Shown here one piece after another: positions 23,384 to 33,017 of a stretch of DNA of 64,000 bases. The position numbers and the translations under genes were made by a program. Origin of the DNA: Pseudomonadota bacterium. GTDB lineage: Bacteria; Pseudomonadota; Gammaproteobacteria; Eutrophobiales; Eutrophobiaceae. Positions within the stretch are counted from its first letter, which is position 1. Every line of letters starts with the position of its first letter. Below the pieces are notes generated by a model. That model did no database searches. It was not told the DNA's origin and was given only the letters and a program-made list of their open reading frames with translations. Location: the NCBI GenBank assembly GCA_013112535.1, contig JABFGI010000009.1, positions 1 to 64,000 of the forward strand, read 5' to 3'.

Positions 23384-23638
23384 ATGCAGCGGAAGCATAA
23401 AAAGACATTGGAGTTAATTTATAGTCGACCAACAAGTGGCAACATTAACTGGTCTGATATTGAATCGCTATTTAAGGAACTTGGCGCTGATGTGTCCGAG
23501 AGAGCAGGTTCCAGAGTAGCTGTTGTGCTTTTTGGTGAAGTTCGAGTTTTTCATAGACCGCACCCTTCTCCGAATACTGATAAAGGTGCTGTTGCCAGTA
23601 TTCGTAAGTGGCTGGAAGTGAACGAGGTAGAGTTATGA
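23384..23638 (+). CDS. hicA: HicA-family toxin (mRNA interferase)
   Basis: This 84-residue protein fits the HicA family, small double-stranded-RNA-binding-fold toxins that cut mRNA. It shows HKKTLELIYSRPTSGNINW at the start, EERAGSR-type residues (ERAGSRVAV) near 39, the presumed active-site histidine in VFHRPHP near 55, and a C-terminal helix VASIRKWL. It is followed by hicB with an ATGA stop-start overlap, the standard toxin-first order of hicAB. A palindrome directly upstream supports autoregulation. Confidence 0.88.
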   Translation: MQRKHKKTLELIYSRPTSGNINWSDIESLFKELGADVSERAGSRVAVVLFGEVRVFHRPHPSPNTDKGAVASIRKWLEVNEVEL

Positions 23639-23967
23639 ATATTTTGGAAGTTGATGGTTATAAAGCAAAGATTGAATATGACGCTGATTCCGATCAGTTT
23701 CGTGGTGAAATACTGGGGCTAAATGGTAGTGCCGATTTTTATGGCAAAAGCCTGGCTACTTTACGTAAAGAATTTAAAAAATCCTTAAAGGTGTATCTGG
23801 AAGTTTGCGAAGAAAAAGGTATCAGTCCGACAAAAGAATATTCCGGAAAATTTAATCTTAGAGTTCCTCCAGGTTTACACAGTGAGATAGCTGCTCGCGC
23901 AACAGGTGAAAATAAAAGTATTAATCAGTGGGTTGTTGAGACGCTTAAGAATTCAGTTTCTTCATAA
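23635..23967 (+). CDS. hicB: HicB-family antitoxin
   Basis: This 110-residue antitoxin has an N-terminal HicB fold (YKAKIEYDADSDQFRGEI, with the usual LRKEFKKSLKVYLEVCEE helix) and a C-terminal ribbon-helix-helix DNA-binding part (NLRVPPGLHSEIAARA, then KSINQWVVETL). I choose the ATG at 23635, which overlaps the hicA stop, over a GTG at 23608 lying inside hicA. The DNA-binding tail fits the palindrome at 23353-23379. Confidence 0.9.
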   Translation: MNILEVDGYKAKIEYDADSDQFRGEILGLNGSADFYGKSLATLRKEFKKSLKVYLEVCEEKGISPTKEYSGKFNLRVPPGLHSEIAARATGENKSINQWVVETLKNSVSS

Positions 23968-24271
23968 TATTCTATTATCGTTTCTATATTGACTATGGTT
24001 TCGCCTGATGGCGAGCTACTTCTTTTTGCGTGGCCAAAAAGAAGCTAGCCAAGAAAAAGGCCACCCCAAATGTCTTGCCCTAACGGGTACCCTCGGTGTT
24101 ATTTGATTTCAACGGCACGCGCATAGGCGACATCCCTGTCGCCAATACGCTCTCGCCACTTCCCTGTGGCTCAACCGATAAAATCAAACAACACCTCGGC
24201 AAGCCATAAGGGGATTGATAGCATTGGTTAGATACAGCATTCTACTAATGTGCTGCGCCCTGATATCGTCA
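23968..24271 (+). repeat. Structured intergenic repeat, copy A
   Basis: No gene is visible in these 304 bases. From about 23999 the sequence reads TTTCGCCTGATGGCGAG, then TTTTTGCGTGGCCAAAAAG, and matches the reverse complement of 24964-25045 over about 80 bases. It then contains a hairpin GGCGAC-ATCCCT-GTCGCC (24126-24143) nested inside long imperfect arms CCTCGGTGTT (24091) and its counterpart ending near 24199. It is a member of a dispersed proteobacterial repeat type and could act as a terminator for hicAB. Confidence 0.65.
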
Positions 24272-24748
24272 TTAATAACCGTAACTTTTTATTAATAATG
24301 TAAATTCATCATTTAATATTGCTGCTGAATTGCTAGCAACTTTTGTAAATATTGGTTCCATTTCGACTTGCATTCTTAGAAATTTCTTACCAAGATCTGT
24401 TTGTAAAAACTGTAAAAGTTCTTTTAATTCTTCTTCTGTTAAATATTTGTGATATGCGGCTCGCCAACCTTCCCATAAGGCTTTCTCATAATCAAATATC
24501 AGTTTTTTATATTCATCATTAGTCCAAAAAGATTCTGGTAAATCTTTATATAGTCTTTTCGCTTCTAACGTATAAGAAGAACTAAAACTTTTTAATGTAT
24601 TGTTTATCTTCATAGCCTCCATGTATTCATCTACTAATTTCTGTTTAGGATCTGCGGAGACGGAACATGCTGTAATGAATGCTATTAACAAAATAAAAAG
24701 TTTAATATTCACTTTATCTCGCTGTAATATTTTTTTAAATGCTAGCAT
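24272..24748 (-). CDS. DUF2059-type secreted protein, possible lipoprotein
   Basis: This 158-residue protein has an N-terminal hydrophobic segment ending in LIAFITACSVSADPKQ, which reads either as a lipobox (ITAC) or an ordinary signal peptide. The mature part is helical and charged (EYMEAMKIN, EELKELLQFLQTDLGKKFL), the pattern of the DUF2059 family: a KYLTEEEL motif followed by F-L-x-T-x-x-G-x-K. Such proteins are periplasmic with no known activity. It lies alone between two inverted repeat copies. Confidence 0.7.
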   Translation of the reverse strand: MLAFKKILQRDKVNIKLFILLIAFITACSVSADPKQKLVDEYMEAMKINNTLKSFSSSYTLEAKRLYKDLPESFWTNDEYKKLIFDYEKALWEGWRAAYHKYLTEEELKELLQFLQTDLGKKFLRMQVEMEPIFTKVASNSAAILNDEFTLLIKSYGY

Positions 24749-25117
24749 CAGTAGAATCGTCCTTGTTTAATATGACTGGAAATATTAATTATAGTGATTC
24801 TAGAACCACAGTACACTTTGTATATTTTAATTCCCGTTTTGTCATGCTGAGTAAGTGATTAGTTATAGGGTCAATTGTGCATGGACGCACAATTGAGCGC
24901 ATTCATTCAGGGATGAATGTATGCGCGACCCGTAGTAACTGATGACTTGCGAAGGGAGCCGTAGGCCATGACATTTCGGGTGTCTTTCTTTTGGTTACTT
25001 TTCTTTGACCACGCAAAGAAAAGTGACTCGTCATCAGACGAAATATGAAGTTAAAAAGAATATAGAAGATATTGTTCGACTGGATTCCCATCTGCATGGG
25101 AATGACAAAGGAAGTTG
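24749..25117 (-). repeat. Structured intergenic repeat, copy B, plus hairpin
   Basis: No gene is visible in these 369 bases. The minus strand from about 25045 to 24964 matches copy A (TTTCGTCTGATGACGAG, TTTGCGTGGTCAAAG). Further on are hairpins CATTCA-GGGA-TGAATG (24904-24919) and TCAATTGTGC/GCACAATTGA (24871-24896). At 25081-25107 a separate hairpin (ATTCCCAT 25084-25091, ATGGGAAT 25096-25103) resembles the element at 2809-2836. Confidence 0.65.
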
Positions 25118-25981
25118 TTACTTAATCTCTTCCACTTTTATTAATACATTCCTCTGTTCTTGCCCACGTTGCTTGGTACGTATCACATTCGCACGACTAT
25201 CATTATTGTAATGTTGTGTGCTGCCACCGATTTGTATCCATTCGCCTAATCTGCCTGTTGCAGTCGTTTCGACTTCCTGTATATCAAATATCGCAGCCTG
25301 ATTTGGACTAACGCGTGACAGGCGTGGTGCGACGAGTAAGGTGACATTGTCGCCTTGTAATCTTGGTAAGACGTAAAAGCCGGATGTGACATCACGGTAT
25401 TCAACGCCATTTTGTACGACGATACCGGCACCGGTAACAACAGCACTTTGTGTGGGTATGGGTACGGAATTCCCGACATTGATATGTGCCGGGTGTCCTT
25501 CCAGTGTCTGGATACGAAAAACATTCCTGTCTTCGATGTTGGAGCGCGTTTCTAATGTGCGATAACGAATCATATTACCGTCACTGTCCTGTCCCTGTAT
25601 GATGGCGCCTTCATTACTGATATCAGGCGATTCAATTCTGACATTACCAGAGTGATAGCGTCCGGATAGTCCGCTTTCATTTGTCTTTAAACTGCCATCG
25701 ACGTTTTGTTTCACGCTGATCATTAACCGACGTGGTGCGTTATCGAGTTTGGCAAGAACTTGTTTTATTTGTTTTAGATTGGAGGGGGTAGACTTAATGA
25801 TAAGTTTACCGTTCATCCCGGTAACGGTACCGCCTTCGGCAACGAGTGGTTTAAGAACAGGAATAATATCTGATACCACGCCATGTTTTAATTCGATAAT
25901 TTCCAGCTTCATCGAATCCGCCATCACAGGTGTAACACCGATTATGAATAGTAAAAAAACATGTAAAAATAATTTATTCAA
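25118..25981 (-). CDS. Secretin-like / NolW-type exported protein
   Basis: This 287-residue protein has a clear signal peptide (LFLHVFLLFIIGVTPVMA). It is followed by a secretin short-domain (NolW-type) fold: ELKHGVVSDIIPVLKPLVAEG and a GMNGKLIIKSTPSNLKQIKQVLAKLD block near residues 33-80. The rest (FRIQTLEGHPAHINVG near 160 and VLPRLQGDNVTLLVAPRLS near 212) resembles the gate region of secretins but is far too short for a complete pore. It overlaps the upstream gene by 4 bases in a probable operon with purB. Role unknown. Confidence 0.7.
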   Translation of the reverse strand: MNKLFLHVFLLFIIGVTPVMADSMKLEIIELKHGVVSDIIPVLKPLVAEGGTVTGMNGKLIIKSTPSNLKQIKQVLAKLDNAPRRLMISVKQNVDGSLKTNESGLSGRYHSGNVRIESPDISNEGAIIQGQDSDGNMIRYRTLETRSNIEDRNVFRIQTLEGHPAHINVGNSVPIPTQSAVVTGAGIVVQNGVEYRDVTSGFYVLPRLQGDNVTLLVAPRLSRVSPNQAAIFDIQEVETTATGRLGEWIQIGGSTQHYNNDSRANVIRTKQRGQEQRNVLIKVEEIK

Positions 25982-26493
25982 ATATGCATCCTACGTAAAT
26001 TTGCGTCCGGTTTAGCGGTATTCCACATTGTGTTAAATGCGTCTAACAGGTGTTTCGACTCGCGTCTGCCGTTGAAGTTTAGTTTTCCTTTGTACCTTTC
26101 TATGCTTTCTCTATATAGATACCCAACGTTATCGGCAATAAGTACCGCTTCATTGAATGATTTATACTCCTTGGCAACTTTGCGAATTTCGATAAAACTA
26201 CTGACTTTCCCTGCTAAATCAATGAGTTTGTGTCCTCTTCGAACAATTATTTCAGGTTCAAAAACAATGATTCGTATTTCAACATTGCGACTTTTTAGTG
26301 CTAATTGTCGCATTGCTTCAACTAAATCAGCCTGATCATAAACAAGCGGATCGAGTTCCTGGCTGATAATAGCCAGTTTTTGTTTGCATTGTTTTACCAA
26401 CTCCAGAGTGGCCTCAGCATTATCATCTCTTGTTGAGATGTTTAATGTCTCGTCGGATGATTCCCCCAGTCGGTATTCAGAATAATCGTGCAT
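25978..26493 (-). CDS. Conserved protein of DUF7931 type (phospholipase-D-like fold suspected)
   Basis: A 171-residue soluble protein. LAIISQELDPLVYDQADLVEAM and a later VEIRIIVFEPEIIVRRGHKLIDLA resemble the DUF7931 domain, in which a region like the phospholipase D fold lacks the HKD catalytic motif. VGYLYRESIERYKGKLNF follows. It starts 2 bases after purB ends and overlaps the secretin-like gene, so the three are probably co-transcribed. No function is known to me. Confidence 0.6.
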   Translation of the reverse strand: MHDYSEYRLGESSDETLNISTRDDNAEATLELVKQCKQKLAIISQELDPLVYDQADLVEAMRQLALKSRNVEIRIIVFEPEIIVRRGHKLIDLAGKVSSFIEIRKVAKEYKSFNEAVLIADNVGYLYRESIERYKGKLNFNGRRESKHLLDAFNTMWNTAKPDANLRRMHI

Positions 26494-26495
26494 AA

Positions 26496-27884
<1,389 letters not shown>

Positions 27885-27943
27885 CTATTAAATTGAATGA
27901 AGATTATACAATGATTATTGAATGAGTTTGAGCCAAATCTGAC

Positions 27944-28342
27944 CTATCCATCGATTTCATCAGCGTTTTTTTCTGCTTTATTCAATAACTTGAATTGAAC
28001 CACTGGCAAGATAAAAACAATCGCACCAATAGGAATAAAATATTTAAGTAACAGCCATGTATTTTCCAGTGTTTCATAAATACAAGTTGCAACTGTGCCA
28101 ATAAGCATGGCTATCGATGCAACTATCACAGAGATTAAAACAGGTTTTTTCATTTTAAACTGTTTCATTAATGAAGCTAATAAAACAATTAGTGTCTGTA
28201 AAATAAGAATTAAATATACAGGTATTAAAGTTATATATAACCATATATTTTCCGACTCAGCTGAAGCAAAGGCGAAAATTGGAATAGAGCTTGTAGTTAA
28301 TATTAAAAAAATATTAGGGAGAAGGATTTGGTATTTTTTCAT
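27944..28342 (-). CDS. Small hypothetical membrane protein
   Basis: A 132-residue protein with four likely membrane segments (about residues 7-27, 34-57, 68-88 and 97-118) and a charged tail (KAEKNADEIDG). Its start lies 29 bases inside the end of the aldo-keto reductase gene, and it is followed 70 bases later by purB, all on one strand. I do not recognise the family. Confidence 0.6.
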   Translation of the reverse strand: MKKYQILLPNIFLILTTSSIPIFAFASAESENIWLYITLIPVYLILILQTLIVLLASLMKQFKMKKPVLISVIVASIAMLIGTVATCIYETLENTWLLLKYFIPIGAIVFILPVVQFKLLNKAEKNADEIDG

Positions 28343-29357
28343 GGATAGTTTCTATTGCCCTGATGGTGTCTTTGTCTAGTTTAACATCGATGCTTTCGAT
28401 ATCTGCTTTAAGTTGTTCCATTGTTGTTGCGCCAATGATATTGCTGGTCAGGAATGGTCGGCTATTGACATAGGCTAGTGCCATTTGTGATGGGTCGAGT
28501 CCATTTTCATTTGCCAACGCAATATAAGCTTGGGTCGCTGCTTCTGCTTGTGGCTTGGTATAGCGTGTAAAGCGATCGAATAAAACCAAACGTGTGCCTT
28601 CCGGCTTTGCTCCATTCAAATATTTTCCGCTTAAAACACCAAAAGCCAGAGGTGAGTACGCAAGCAATCCCACCGCTTCACGATGAGCAAATTCAGATAA
28701 GCCAATTTCAAAACTGCGGTTTAATAAATTGTAAGGATTTTGAATACTGACGATGCGAGACAAACCCTGTTCATTAGCAACACGACAATATTCAGCGCAG
28801 CCCCAGGCTGTTTCATTGGAAATACCAATGTTTCTGATTTTCCCTTCCTTAACCAGGTCATCAAGTACACCTAGTGTTTCTTCGATCGGTACACCATCTT
28901 TTTCCGGTACATGATAATAATTCAACTGCCCAAAGTAATTGGTATCTCTTTCCGGCCAATGTGTTTGATAAAGATCAATATAGTCAGTCTGCAATCGTTT
29001 TAAGGAGGCATCGAGGGCGGCATGGATATTTTTTTTATCCAGTCTTGGATTGCCATCACGCATATAACCAGTCCAATCCGCTTGGGCACAAACCTTGGAA
29101 GCAATAATAAGATTGTCGCGATCCTGTCGTTTGGCTAACCAGGTACCAATATAAGTTTCAGTTAATCCCTGCGTTTCTTTCTTTGGTGCAACCGGGTACA
29201 TCTCGGCAGTATCGATGAAATTAATACCGGCATTGACGGCATAATCCAGTTGTTCATGTGCTTCAGCTTCGGTGTTTTGTTCACCCCAGGTCATTGTTCC
29301 CAGACAGATTTTGCTGACTTCAATATCTGTTTTACCCAGTTTTGTATATTCCATCAT
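28314..29357 (-). CDS. tas: NADP(H)-dependent aldo-keto reductase, Tas family
   Basis: A 347-residue AKR-fold reductase that aligns well with E. coli Tas: LGKTDIEVSKICLGTMTWG at the start, FIDTAEMYPV with catalytic Asp and Tyr, IIASKV, and HWPERDTN near residue 132. Physiological substrate unknown. In E. coli, tas was named for complementing tyrosine auxotrophy. An alternative start one codon later is possible. It probably heads a minus-strand run through the secretin-like gene and is divergent from pyrC. Confidence 0.9.
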   Translation of the reverse strand: MMEYTKLGKTDIEVSKICLGTMTWGEQNTEAEAHEQLDYAVNAGINFIDTAEMYPVAPKKETQGLTETYIGTWLAKRQDRDNLIIASKVCAQADWTGYMRDGNPRLDKKNIHAALDASLKRLQTDYIDLYQTHWPERDTNYFGQLNYYHVPEKDGVPIEETLGVLDDLVKEGKIRNIGISNETAWGCAEYCRVANEQGLSRIVSIQNPYNLLNRSFEIGLSEFAHREAVGLLAYSPLAFGVLSGKYLNGAKPEGTRLVLFDRFTRYTKPQAEAATQAYIALANENGLDPSQMALAYVNSRPFLTSNIIGATTMEQLKADIESIDVKLDKDTIRAIETIHEKIPNPSP

Positions 29358-29436
29358 CTTTACCCTGATACATTCGCGGACAATTACTGCAGCTTATGAT
29401 ACCTTTCAATTTTCAATCTGTAATGTTCATCCTGAA

Positions 29437-30471
29437 ATGCAAACAATAACCATAACAAAACCGGACGATTTCCACCTGCACCTGCGTGATGGTGCGGCCC
29501 TGGAAAGTGTTGTAAACCACACGGCAGCGCAATTTGCCCGCGCGATCATTATGCCGAATCTTAAACCGCCGGTAGTAACAACAGAATTGGCGCTGGAATA
29601 TCGTGACCGTATTTTGGCCAGCGTTAATAAACAATATGACTTTGAGCCTTTAATGACTCTGTATCTAACGGATAATACTTCTGCCGAAGAAATAAAGACG
29701 GCAGCAGAAAGCAAATTAATAAAAGCGCTAAAATATTATCCTGCTGGTGCAACAACTAATTCGGATCAGGGCGTTACCGACTTCAAGAAAACCTATGCGG
29801 CATTAGAAGCGATGATGAAGCATGGCATGCCTCTATTAGTACATGGTGAAGTGACGAATGATGATGTCGATATTTTTGATAGAGAAGCGGTGTTCATTGA
29901 TAAAGTATTAACGCCATTAGCAAAAGACTTTCCTGAATTAAAAATAGTGTTAGAACACATAACAACAAAGGCAGGCGTTGATTTTGTTTTAAGTGCCAAA
30001 GAAAATATTGCCGCAACGATTACGCCACAACATATTCTATTAAACCGAAATGATTTATTTAAAGGCGGTCTCCGTCCACACAATTATTGTTTACCGATAT
30101 TAAAAGCTGAACAAGATCGTAAAGCAGTTCAACAGGCAGCAATCAGTGGTAATGCAAAATTCTTTTTAGGTACCGACAGCGCACCGCATGAACGAAAGAA
30201 CAAGGAAACAGGTTGTGGTTGTGCCGGTATTTTTTCAGCACATATCGGTATCGAAATTTATGCAGAGGCTTTTGATGAAACTGGTGCGATAGATAAGCTG
30301 GAAGCTTTTGCCAGTCATTATGGTGCAGACTTCTATGGTTTGCCACGTAATGCAGATCAAATAACCTTGATAAAAGAAGAATTATCCATTCCGGAAACGA
30401 TTGCTTTTGGTGATAGCGTACTGGTTCCATTTCGAACAGGCGAAACATGCGCATGGCAACTGAAGAAATAA
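29437..30471 (+). CDS. pyrC: Dihydroorotase (class II)
   Basis: Closes carbamoyl-aspartate to dihydroorotate in pyrimidine synthesis; a zinc enzyme. From the ATG at 29437 the protein is 344 residues, close to E. coli PyrC. It starts MQTITITKPDDFHLHLRDG, with the first zinc histidines in HLHL, the carboxylated lysine in LKYYPAGATTNSDQGV near residue 98, LVHGEV near 133, and FLGTDSAPH near 245. A longer in-frame extension back to 29272 is unlikely because homology begins at this Met. The 3' end overlaps rnt. Confidence 0.96.
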   Translation: MQTITITKPDDFHLHLRDGAALESVVNHTAAQFARAIIMPNLKPPVVTTELALEYRDRILASVNKQYDFEPLMTLYLTDNTSAEEIKTAAESKLIKALKYYPAGATTNSDQGVTDFKKTYAALEAMMKHGMPLLVHGEVTNDDVDIFDREAVFIDKVLTPLAKDFPELKIVLEHITTKAGVDFVLSAKENIAATITPQHILLNRNDLFKGGLRPHNYCLPILKAEQDRKAVQQAAISGNAKFFLGTDSAPHERKNKETGCGCAGIFSAHIGIEIYAEAFDETGAIDKLEAFASHYGADFYGLPRNADQITLIKEELSIPETIAFGDSVLVPFRTGETCAWQLKK

Positions 30472-31118
30472 ACGAATCTTCTCAAAAGAAAGAGAAAACA
30501 GCAGTTGCAAAACGATTCCGTGGATTTTTGCCAGTTATTGTTGATATAGAAACAGCTGGTTTTAATGCGGTAACTGATGCCATGCTGGAAATCGCTGCTG
30601 TTACGGTAACAGTCAATGATGAACAACAGTGGTGTGTCGATGAAATTGTTTCCAAACACGTAAATCCGTTTGAAGGTGCAAATTTAGATAAAGCCTCATT
30701 AGCATTTACCGGCATCGATCCAGAACATCCTTTTCGTAAACAAATTGCAGTAGATGAAATTACAGCTTTACGTGAAATATTTAAACCCGTTCGTCAAAAA
30801 ATAAAAGAACACCGATGTAGTCGTGCAATATTAGTCGGTCACAATGCGGCGTTTGATATTAATTTTTTAAATGCGGCTGTTGAACGAAATAATATTAAAC
30901 GTAATCCGTTTCACCCTTTTAGTACTTTTGATACTGCAACCATGGCAGGTCTTGCTTACGGACAAACTGTGTTAGCTCGAGCGGCTGAAGCAGCAGGTTT
31001 GGAGTGGGATGAGAAAGAAGCCCACTCAGCAAGATATGATGCCGTACAAACGGCAAAGTTGTTTTGTGAGATTGTTAATAAATGGAATGAGTATACTGGC
31101 TTGTTTAAGGTAGATTGA
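30447..31118 (+). CDS. rnt: Ribonuclease T
   Basis: DEDD-family 3'-5' exoribonuclease that trims tRNA 3' ends and other stable RNAs. The 223 residues contain Exo I (VDIETAGFNAVTDAMLEIAA near residue 32), GHNAAFDINFLNAA near 130 and the final HSARYDAVQTAKLF near 190, giving the DEDDh set with the catalytic histidine. The start overlaps the end of pyrC by 25 bases. A second ATG two codons later is an alternative. Confidence 0.96.
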   Translation: MRMATEEINESSQKKEKTAVAKRFRGFLPVIVDIETAGFNAVTDAMLEIAAVTVTVNDEQQWCVDEIVSKHVNPFEGANLDKASLAFTGIDPEHPFRKQIAVDEITALREIFKPVRQKIKEHRCSRAILVGHNAAFDINFLNAAVERNNIKRNPFHPFSTFDTATMAGLAYGQTVLARAAEAAGLEWDEKEAHSARYDAVQTAKLFCEIVNKWNEYTGLFKVD

Positions 31119-31133
31119 TTACCAACTTCTTTT

Positions 31134-31505
31134 TTATTGTATTAACTTTTGAATAGTTACCATAACGGATTTTTGTTTTTCCCTGTCGAGTTTTTGCCAG
31201 ATATTATCGATCAATTCTAATTCGAATCCCTGTTCAAAATCAGTTTCTTCACTTCCAAAATGAAATGATAGCCATGGGTATGAGATGTTGTAAATCTCGG
31301 CCAATTTCATAATAAGATTTTGATTTTTTGGTGTGCCTGCACGTGTTTCCCAACGTTTGACTGTCTTAACAGATATATTTCGAATTTTAGCCACATCTTC
31401 TTGTGATAGCTTTGCTTTAATTCTGGCATAAAAAAGTCTGTCTGAAATTCGACGTAAACCATAATTTAACCGTTTCTCGGATGCATTTTTGAGTTCTTTG
31501 TCCAT
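31134..31505 (-). CDS. XRE-family helix-turn-helix regulator
   Basis: This 123-residue protein has a lambda-repressor-like HTH at residues about 20-78 (ARIKAKLSQEDVAKIRNISV, KTVKRWETRAGTP, then LAEIYNISYPWLSF). The C-terminal 45 residues are acidic and helical with no known domain. It converges on rnt with a 15-base gap. Neither a toxin partner nor phage genes are adjacent, so its target is unknown. Confidence 0.8.
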   Translation of the reverse strand: MDKELKNASEKRLNYGLRRISDRLFYARIKAKLSQEDVAKIRNISVKTVKRWETRAGTPKNQNLIMKLAEIYNISYPWLSFHFGSEETDFEQGFELELIDNIWQKLDREKQKSVMVTIQKLIQ

Positions 31506-31645
31506 AGTCTTAAAAAATTAAAATTGATATCTCTACTATCGGTATAAGAAGACAAAAGCTTTAGGGGTAATCAGAGTGAATTACATAACCTGGAGTTTTT
31601 TAACTATTATTTCACTATCAGACGAAACAAAAAGTATATTAAGAA

Positions 31646-32956
31646 TTATGATTTAATTTTCGCTTCCCACTGTTTCGCTTTCTCCATCAATCTGGAATAT
31701 TCCATCGTTGTTAACTCTCTATTCTTTAACAACTGTTTTCCTGATATCCATACATCACTGACTTGTTGTCTGTTTGCAGAATAGATGATTTGCGATACTG
31801 GTTCGTAAAGTGGTGCGGTTTCAAGTTGGTCCAGGTTAACAGCAACGATGTCGGCTTGTTTCCCCTTTTTTAATGAGCCAATTGATTCATCAAGGCCGAG
31901 TGCTTTTGCGCCATTGAGTGTTGCCATCTTTAATGCAGTGTGTGCATCAACACAGGTACTATCTTTGGCAACACCTTTGGCGAGGAGGGCAGCCGTGCGC
32001 ATTTCACCGAACATATCCAAATCATTATTACTGCCGACGCTGTCCGTACCAATACAAACGTTAACTCCGGCTTTAATTAAATCTCCAACGGGACAAAAAC
32101 CACTGGAAAGTTTTAAGTTTGATTCAGGGCAATGTGCGACACTGACACTAAGTCTGGCAAGTTCATTTATTTCTTCCTGGTTCAATTGCGTCATGTGTAC
32201 AGCCAGCATGCGCGGACTTAATATACTTAATTCGGATAAACGTTGTAGCGGTCGTTTACCATGTTGTTCGACACTTTGTTCTACTTCAAAAGCCGTTTCA
32301 TGAATATGCATGTGAATCGGGATATCGAGTTCTTCTGCTATTACACTAATTCGTTTTAATGGTTCGTCTGAAACGGTATAGGGTGCGTGTGGAGCAAAGG
32401 CAGTGTTAATCAAAGAATCATGTTTATATTTATCATGTACCTGTTCACCTTTAAAAATATAGTCATCTGCATCTTTCGCCCAGGCAGTAGGGAAGTCGAT
32501 CAGAATTAAACCAACGACAACGCGCATACCTACATGTGTACAAACTTCTGCTGTTTGGTCTGGAAAGAAATACATATCATTAAAGCAGGTTGTGCCACCG
32601 CGAATCATTTCAGCGATGGCAAGTTCAGTACCGTCTTTTACAAAATCAGGATCAACCCATTTCGTTTCTGCTGGCCAGATATGATTATTAAGCCATTCCA
32701 TTAATGGTAAGTCATCAGCAAGACCTCGAAATAAATTCATCGCAGCATGGGTATGTGCATTAATTAAACCCGGAATTAACGCATGTTGTTGCAATTCGTG
32801 TTCTTCAGTTGCCGTATATTTACTACGCGCTTTATCCGTTGGTAGTATCGCTTCTATCTTGCCATCTTTGATAGCTATGGAATAATTTTCGTGGACAGTA
32901 TTTTTCGGTTCAACCGGTATAATCCATTTAGCGTGAATCAAACTATCAACATTCAT
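31646..32956 (-). CDS. mtaD: 5-methylthioadenosine/S-adenosylhomocysteine deaminase (TRZ/ATZ family)
   Basis: An amidohydrolase-fold deaminase of 436 residues with metal ligands in NAHTHAAMNLFRG near residue 66, HMHIHET near 218 and GTDSVGSNNDLDMFGEM near 303, plus the usual KQADIVAVNL tail. The family assignment is strong. The substrate is inferred as methylthioadenosine because mtnA is divergent next door and a methylthioinosine-type phosphorylase is at 52 kb, the Pseudomonas-type route. It shares a 61-base promoter region with mtnA. Confidence 0.88.
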   Translation of the reverse strand: MNVDSLIHAKWIIPVEPKNTVHENYSIAIKDGKIEAILPTDKARSKYTATEEHELQQHALIPGLINAHTHAAMNLFRGLADDLPLMEWLNNHIWPAETKWVDPDFVKDGTELAIAEMIRGGTTCFNDMYFFPDQTAEVCTHVGMRVVVGLILIDFPTAWAKDADDYIFKGEQVHDKYKHDSLINTAFAPHAPYTVSDEPLKRISVIAEELDIPIHMHIHETAFEVEQSVEQHGKRPLQRLSELSILSPRMLAVHMTQLNQEEINELARLSVSVAHCPESNLKLSSGFCPVGDLIKAGVNVCIGTDSVGSNNDLDMFGEMRTAALLAKGVAKDSTCVDAHTALKMATLNGAKALGLDESIGSLKKGKQADIVAVNLDQLETAPLYEPVSQIIYSANRQQVSDVWISGKQLLKNRELTTMEYSRLMEKAKQWEAKIKS

Positions 32957-33017
32957 TTTAATTAGTCCTTCGTTATGTATGTGCGTTATGATAATTCATT
33001 AACAGGATGATTACCCA

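Noticed and set aside
23608-23634. An upstream GTG start for hicB
   Set aside because: It lies inside hicA, and the ATG overlapping the hicA stop is the typical hicAB junction.
29272-29436. A longer pyrC start that would add 55 residues
   Set aside because: Family homology begins at the Met at 29437, and the extension overlaps the divergent tas gene.
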